DNA from: Dryocosmus kuriphilus
Lineage: Eukaryota; Arthropoda; Insecta; Hymenoptera; Cynipidae
Direction of reading: 5' to 3'
Assembly: GCA_038277395.1 (NCBI GenBank)
Contig: CM076189.1
Span: 109,066,356-109,130,355, forward strand
Length of the DNA stretch: 64,000 nt
The notes under the pieces were generated by a model that did no database searches, had not been told where the DNA came from, and saw only the letters and a program-made list of their open reading frames with translations. A program made the translations under genes and the position numbers. Positions 59,250 through 64,000 of the stretch are shown in pieces; the stretch's first letter is position 1; each line of letters starts with the position of its first letter.

Positions 59250-59340
59250 CGATAGCTCACTTTCCACTGTTGATAACTCTGTTTCCCCGCTCGTTCCAAT
59301 CTACCCTCACAGATGGTGACTCCGTTCTATTTCACTGACT

Positions 59341-60150
59341 TATATTAACCCTTTTGCTATAAATAAATTATTTCCCTTATATTTTATATGTATTGTCTGT
59401 ATTAATTTTTCTATATTACATTTTTATTTCAGACATTTTAATCTCACTTATTTTACTGCAACGTTTACCCTTACCTTCTTTCAATTTCTATTTTATCCTT
59501 TTACTGAGCTTCTTTTCAATTTCCATATAAACACTCCAAAACCATCATACCATTCACATGCCAAATATGTGTTATCGCCGCAAAAATGTAAACCGAGACC
59601 TAAAATATATGGATTAAAAGTTAATTTTTTTGGTAAAAATTTATCTTTCTAGGGTGTAAATATAATTGTTTTTTTGGAAATTACTTCTTACAGGTGCACA
59701 ATTCGTTTGTATTTTCCTGAAAGACTTTTTTTTGGATAAAGTCAAATTCAATATTTCTGTCTGAGAAGTCATCTTTTTTAGTTGAAAGATCTACTATTTT
59801 GTACAAAACTGATATTTTCTTATTTAAAAGTTACATTAAATTAGTTAAAAAACTTACTTGAAAATCTTCTTTTTTTTGAGTATAACTGTCATTTAATTAA
59901 GCCATTCTTTTCTTGATACTTTAAACTTCTTTAATAAAAATTCAGATACTTTGACTGAAATTTCAACTGTCACATTTTTTGCGCAAAACACGGAAATTCA
60001 AATACTTCGTTGCAAATTCGTCTTTCTAGTTTTTGCTTTTAGTTTCGATTAAATTAATTTTGTTTGAAAGTTAATTCTGTTTTTGAATATTTAACTATAA
60101 TATTTTTGGTTAACAATTTAATTATTGTGTCAAAAAATAAATATTTCGAC
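59341..60150. repeat. TTGAAAATT-type degenerate array
   Basis: About 59570-60145 holds short units of the tttttggtt.aaaattcaa type, the fourth such array in the window. 59341-59570 shows no feature. Confidence 0.5.
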
Positions 60151-60152
60151 TT

Positions 60153-60294
60153 TGTTAGGAAGCCAGAGTCCACTCCCCATCCTTAGGATAACTGGGCTAT
60201 ATACGTAGAGGCTCTGCGCAAATCCTCACCAGTTCTCTCTTGTACTCTTACTGAATAAACGTACGTATGTCAAGTGTTTGACTTACGCTTAACA
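60153..60294 (+). repeat. possible solo LTR, 142 bp
   Basis: Begins TGTTAggaagcc and ends gcTTAACA, a 5-bp inverted end typical of copia-like LTRs, with an AATAAA signal near 60253. No matching second LTR or polyprotein is in range and no clear target duplication is visible, so it is tentative. Confidence 0.4.
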
Positions 60295-60299
60295 AAAAA

Positions 60300-61240
60300 T
60301 ATTATTAAAGAGTATTTTCGGCATAAAATTTTGTCGATCCTACCAGGATACACTCAACAACTCAGCACCTACGGGGTTTACCAGGAGATCAAAAGAGTTA
60401 TCATGGATACCAACCTGGAACGCGTAGGAAATAATTCTCCACGGAAATTGTAAAGAGAATTCTGCGAAATTCAGCGAAGAGGATCTCCGGATTAATCTAT
60501 CGATAAACCTGTAGCAAACTAGTGTCTCCACTTTAAAAATTTTTCTCTTTCCTTTTAATAAAATTGTCTCACAGCTCCTATTCTGAATTCTGAAGTAGCG
60601 ATGTTATATTATTCATCCATTAAACGGCCAATATTTTCAAATATAACTGTTATCACAAATACCATTAAAGTGATCAAAAACAAGTCGTTGAGATTCTGAA
60701 TACGCTTCGACCTGTAGATGGAGCGTCTTGGGATGGAATAAGGCTTCCTCACAATTTCAACCATGGTACCTACAAGCGTGTCAGCCGCTTTTCGTTTAAG
60801 TCTTACGAAGGTGGACACTAGATGACCGAAGAACGCTGAAAAATCAAGAGAACTTGTTGTCTCCTCTGCGCCGTACAATTTTCCACTCAGTACTTCAATT
60901 GTTGCATGATTTATCTGATGAATCCTCTGTCCCGATTCCCAAAAAATTCTTACATGCTAAAAACGACACTATAAAAATAAACAATATTTGGGAAAATATA
61001 AAATCCATCCGCTATAAACAAAAAAGAGAGAAACACTTTCATCCTAGAAAAAGAAAACTTACCTCAGCGATCCCCTCGAAGTACGTAGAGCGTGGTCTTA
61101 ACATGGACTTCCCAGCAGGAAAGTTTGCAATTCAATTAGTAATTATGCTTGCAACATTGCCTCATTATGCGCCTCGCTTAGGATAGAATAAAATTATATT
61201 ATAAGCAATCAAACTCTCATACAAGAATGACTGAAACATA
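60300..61240. other. no recognised gene
   Basis: Holds opposing ORFs (60609-60878 minus, 60854-61186 plus) without known motifs. The plus ORF is Lys/His-rich (KREKHFHPRKRKLTS) and could be a coding relic. Nothing decides. Confidence 0.35.
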
Positions 61241-61244
61241 AATT

Positions 61245-61860
61245 ACACAGCCCCACAAAGAAAAAATTTTTTCTGAAGCCCAAGCTAAGCCACATACCCA
61301 TACGTTTTTGAGGTCGCTGAATCCGAATCCGGGGTCAGTTTGACCGCATCAGGTCAGGATAAAGGTCAATTCAAGGTGAAAGTCAAGAAAACCGTTAGAT
61401 CGGAAAAAACCTCTACTATAAGACGTTCTCAGGGTCGCTGAATGCGAATCCGGGGTCATTTTGACCCGATAAGGTCAGTATCAAGGTCAAGTTAAGGTCA
61501 AGCTGAGAAATAATAATCTAATCAGTGTGAATTGTTACTCTAAGACGTTTCTGGGGTCGCTGAATCTGAATCCAGGGTCATTTTGACTCCATCAGGTGGG
61601 GACTAAGGTCATTAGAAGGTCAACGATTAAAAAACCATTGAATTAAAGAAAACCTCTACTCTCATACGTTTTTTGGTCGCTTAATCCAAACATAGGGTTA
61701 ATTTGACATCATGGGGTCAGGACCAAGGTCACCTTACGGTCTAAAAGTGAGAAATAAACATTTAATCCGAGGAAGCCCCTCTTCTGAAACGTTTCTGGGA
61801 TCGCTTAATCTGATTCTAGGATCATTTTCACCCCATTAGGTGAGGATCAGGGTCAAACGA
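61245..61860 (+). repeat. GGTCAAGG satellite, second locus
   Basis: About five monomers of about 120 bp with (t)ggggtcgctgaatccgaatc, catcaggtcagg and aaggtca..aaggtca. Monomers again alternate in their tails. It begins with cacagccccacaaag, as does the array at 5.96 kb, but monomers differ (tttgac in place of tttttctc). Confidence 0.82.
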
Positions 61861-61879
61861 AATTGTTTAATATGATTTT

Positions 61880-64000
61880 TTTGTTAAAATTTCTAAACCG
61901 TTACATTGAATTTCGGGAGTTATCACTAGATGCACTGTTTTTTGTGATATCTAACCCTTTTGTCCTCAAAAAATCTAAGGAGCGGTTTCTTCTTAAACTC
62001 CGTTCTTGTTACTTTCTCCCTTTAATGACCAGCAGTAATCAGCTATCATATTGACATTCCACTGACCTTGATATCTCATTTGCATTGTTTTTATGTCTTG
62101 ATGGAACATCTACCCTTGCTCCTCACTAAAATCTCCTAGATTTTTTGGGAAGTAATCTATAAGTGAGTGCAAATAGTGTAACTTTAGACTCATCAAACAC
62201 CCTAGCTCCTTATAATTCTATATCATTTGAACCAATATCCCTTCTTAGTTTTCATTTTTATGGTTCCCAAGAAAATTCTCCACAACATCTTTAAAACTTA
62301 TCCAGGCTAATTTTTCCTTGTCATTCATTGTAGAAATGAAGTCACCATCTCTCATTAGTTTGCGTATTTGTAGTCCATCGAAGATACCTTGAGTGCTTTT
62401 TGCATCACTAAGAAGAGGAAGAAGTTCTTTAAGTTTTTCGAAGCATTTTCCAGCTTTATCCAAAGCTTTAACAAATTGCTTCATTAAGCCGAGTTTGTTG
62501 TGGAGAGGTGGAAGCAAAACCTTACTGCGATCAACCAGTGGTTCGTGTAACATGTTTGCAGAAACTGCTTGGAGAGAGATTCTGTCCGTCCATGTTTTTT
62601 TAACATAGTCATTTGCGCGAGCTCTACTGTCCCATAGACACAGAAAGCAAGGATGTTTCGTATATCCACCTTGTTGTCCTAACCATATAGTTAAGATCTT
62701 AAAATCGCCGCAAATCAACCATTTGTGCTCAGAATATTTAATTGTCTCTAATATAGTACGGTTGAATGCGCTATTGGTATTGAAGCGTATACATTGATGT
62801 TATGGAGTAATGCTACCTTCAGACTTTGCTTAGAGGAGTCTATAAATATTCTCCATTCGTCACCTTTACATATTCCCGTATGCATTTCATTCACTAACCC
62901 CTCCACATCATTGCAATATACTAATGAAGGTTCCTGTATCAACGTGAAATATTTTCTAAAGTTTTCTTCTCTGTTTCAGTAAAATGATACTCTTGTGTCT
63001 TTAGATAGCCAGTTGTGTTGTTTCATGAATGAAGCTAAATATTCCGCTTTATCCTTAGGTAAACCTAAATCTCTCACAAGATCATTCATCTCTTCTTGAT
63101 TTATAGTCTTGGGAGCCTTGTCTTGATCACTAGTTACATAGATTTGACTGCTTGCACTCTCTCTTTCATCGCTTGAAGATACCTGTTCTTCAACGTCATC
63201 CACATAGCAATCGTTTCGGATTGACATACTTTCAGGAGAATTGATTGAAGTTTCCAGTTCACAGTCAATGTCATCATTTTTCTCTACTGGTCTTGTCAAG
63301 TTTGGTGCTTCAGGATATTGAAGACGATGAATGTTTTTTATGTTAATTCCTGTTACATTTGTCATGCAGATATAGCTGTCTTTTTTGCATAATGGTTTTC
63401 GCCAACATGCAGGTTTCACAAACATCACTTCAGATTCTTTTTTGGAATCATATCATGCCATCATCGTGTAACAAGCACTACATACTTCGTGTGGAGTCCA
63501 CTTTTTATCATGGTTAGCAACATCAGTCCCGAAACAATCCTTGTAAATTCTCTTGATATTATTGACATTGGTCTTCGTTTACCTGCAAAGTAATACTTGG
63601 CACATATGTAACAAAATGCATTAGGATTTTTGTTGCAAGATTGTTCACATGGAGAACTTCCCGGGTTTGTTTGTAACAAAGACTTTGAAGTCTTTTTATT
63701 AAAAACCGTTTTATGTTTGTGTTTTATTTTAGGTACCATGAAAAATTACGAAGACCCGCGCATTAGGGATCCTGGACCGATCGCAGGTGAGCACGCCATC
63801 CTGGGGGCCATAACTCTCATACTTCCCCAGGTATAAGTATGAGAGCCTTCTGACTTTGACGAGGACAATGTCGACTCGTCGTCAGACACGCTACGGCTTT
63901 ATCCTCGCACCCTAATGCCCCCCTGCAAGGCCGCGCGCCACGCTGGCTTCGATACCACATCGGACTGGAAAGCGAATCATTCTACACATCTCCTTTCGAA
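61880..64000 (-). pseudogene. unclassified multicopy element gene, copy 2 (to right edge)
   Basis: 5' flank at 63740-64000 (off the edge) matches 7028-7288. Coding remnants on the minus strand: N-terminus with Cys pairs (63461-63739: NKNPNAFCYICAKYYFAGKR), then CWRKPLCKKDSYICMTN, an acidic linker, and NDLVRDLGLPKDKAEYLASF (62976-63428). Next come EPSLVYCNDVEGLVNEMHTG (62748-62942), then FKILTIWLGQQGGYTKHPCF and DSRARANDYVKKTW, and then LHNKLGLMKQFVKALDKAGK and ISFKDVVENFLGN (62245-62718). The end (61990-62240) reads LHSLIDYFPKNLGDFSEEQG and FHQDIKTMQMRYQGQWNVNM. Several frame breaks occur. It is more complete than copy 1; no nuclease signature of a known superfamily is recognised. Confidence 0.8.

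Larger units (their letters stand above)
55338..59340 (-). mobile_element. LINE with coiled-coil ORF1, APE endonuclease, RT; (TA)n tail
   Basis: A purine-rich minus-strand element of about 4 kb. Order 5' to 3': ORF1 (58200-59249), endonuclease (57674-57916), RT linker (56505-56924), RT palm remnants (56100-56460), C-terminal Cys-His region (55777-56103) and a 3' UTR ending ..cagacgaagtctgcaggc..gagcatcttta before a (TA)n tract. It resembles LINEs abundant in ant genomes (memory of the motif set; not checked). Confidence 0.82.

Noticed and set aside
60153..60294. Complete LTR retrotransposon downstream of the possible LTR
   Set aside because: No Gag/Pol motif and no second LTR in the following kilobase; kept only as a tentative solo LTR.
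60854..61186. 110-codon plus-strand ORF as a host gene
   Set aside because: No recognisable motif, no splice sites, overlaps an equally open antisense ORF; left as undetermined.
1..64000. tRNA genes, rRNA, CRISPR arrays, bacterial promoters or operons
   Set aside because: None seen; sequence is plainly eukaryotic. tRNA genes were only looked for by eye, so a degenerate tRNA or SINE could be missed.

Overview
The window is AT-rich eukaryotic DNA built almost entirely of transposable elements (TEs), satellites and their wreckage. It has no operons, no rRNA, tRNA or CRISPR array that I could find, and only two weak candidates for host genes. The set of element families (piggyBac, Tc1, mariner, hAT, a KRBA2/GIN-type integrase transposon, BEL/Pao, several LINEs, Penelope-like elements), short introns with GTAAGT donors, GGTCAAGG-type satellites and long TTTTCAACC-type simple arrays suggest an insect, probably a hymenopteran. 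That assignment is inference; no diagnostic single-copy gene is present.

Layout. 1-2.4 kb: broken piggyBac transposase (minus strand, running off the left edge) beside an 838-bp hairpin element. 2.5-5.9 kb: small repeats and a decayed LINE RT (minus). 5.9-6.7 kb: GGTCAAGG satellite. 7.0-8.4 kb: 5' part of an unclassified multicopy element; a second, inverted copy ends the window (61.9-64 kb). 8.5-9.3 kb: RNase H/zinc-knuckle end of a LINE with a (TAA)n tail. 9.4-11.4 kb: pieces of an unrecognised spliced gene. 11.5-16.5 kb: degenerate CTTAAAATCC satellites. 17.6-23.3 kb: a jockey/CR1-like LINE split by a foldback element that is itself split by a Tc1 element. 23.3-32.1 kb: a KRBA2/GIN transposon holding a hairpin element and an inverted Penelope-like dimer (PLE-A). 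33.3-33.5 kb: a two-exon candidate gene for a small secreted peptide. 33.8-36.9 kb: BEL/Pao pol interrupted by a mariner and a MITE. 37.1-40.5 kb: PLE-B. 41.7-53.2 kb: an 11.4-kb foldback containing PLE-C (with its own MITE) and a four-exon hAT element. 55.3-59.3 kb: another LINE (minus). 60.2 kb: possible solo LTR. 61.2-61.9 kb: a second GGTCAAGG array.

The most notable signal is three unrelated-in-sequence Penelope-like elements (PLE-A, PLE-B, PLE-C). Each is inserted as one unit of two opposite-facing copies joined 5'-to-5', and each unit is bounded by its own target-site duplication (14, 11 and 13 bp). PLE-B and PLE-C carry hammerhead-ribozyme cores near both ends, pointing outward; PLE-A keeps only a hammerhead-like relic. 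Hammerheads in PLEs are known. The repeated inverted-dimer architecture with an asymmetric right-hand tail, together with a shared nonsense codon in both halves of PLE-A, is what deserves a second look. Many insertion boundaries here can be read to the base from target-site duplications, so the order of insertions can be reconstructed.
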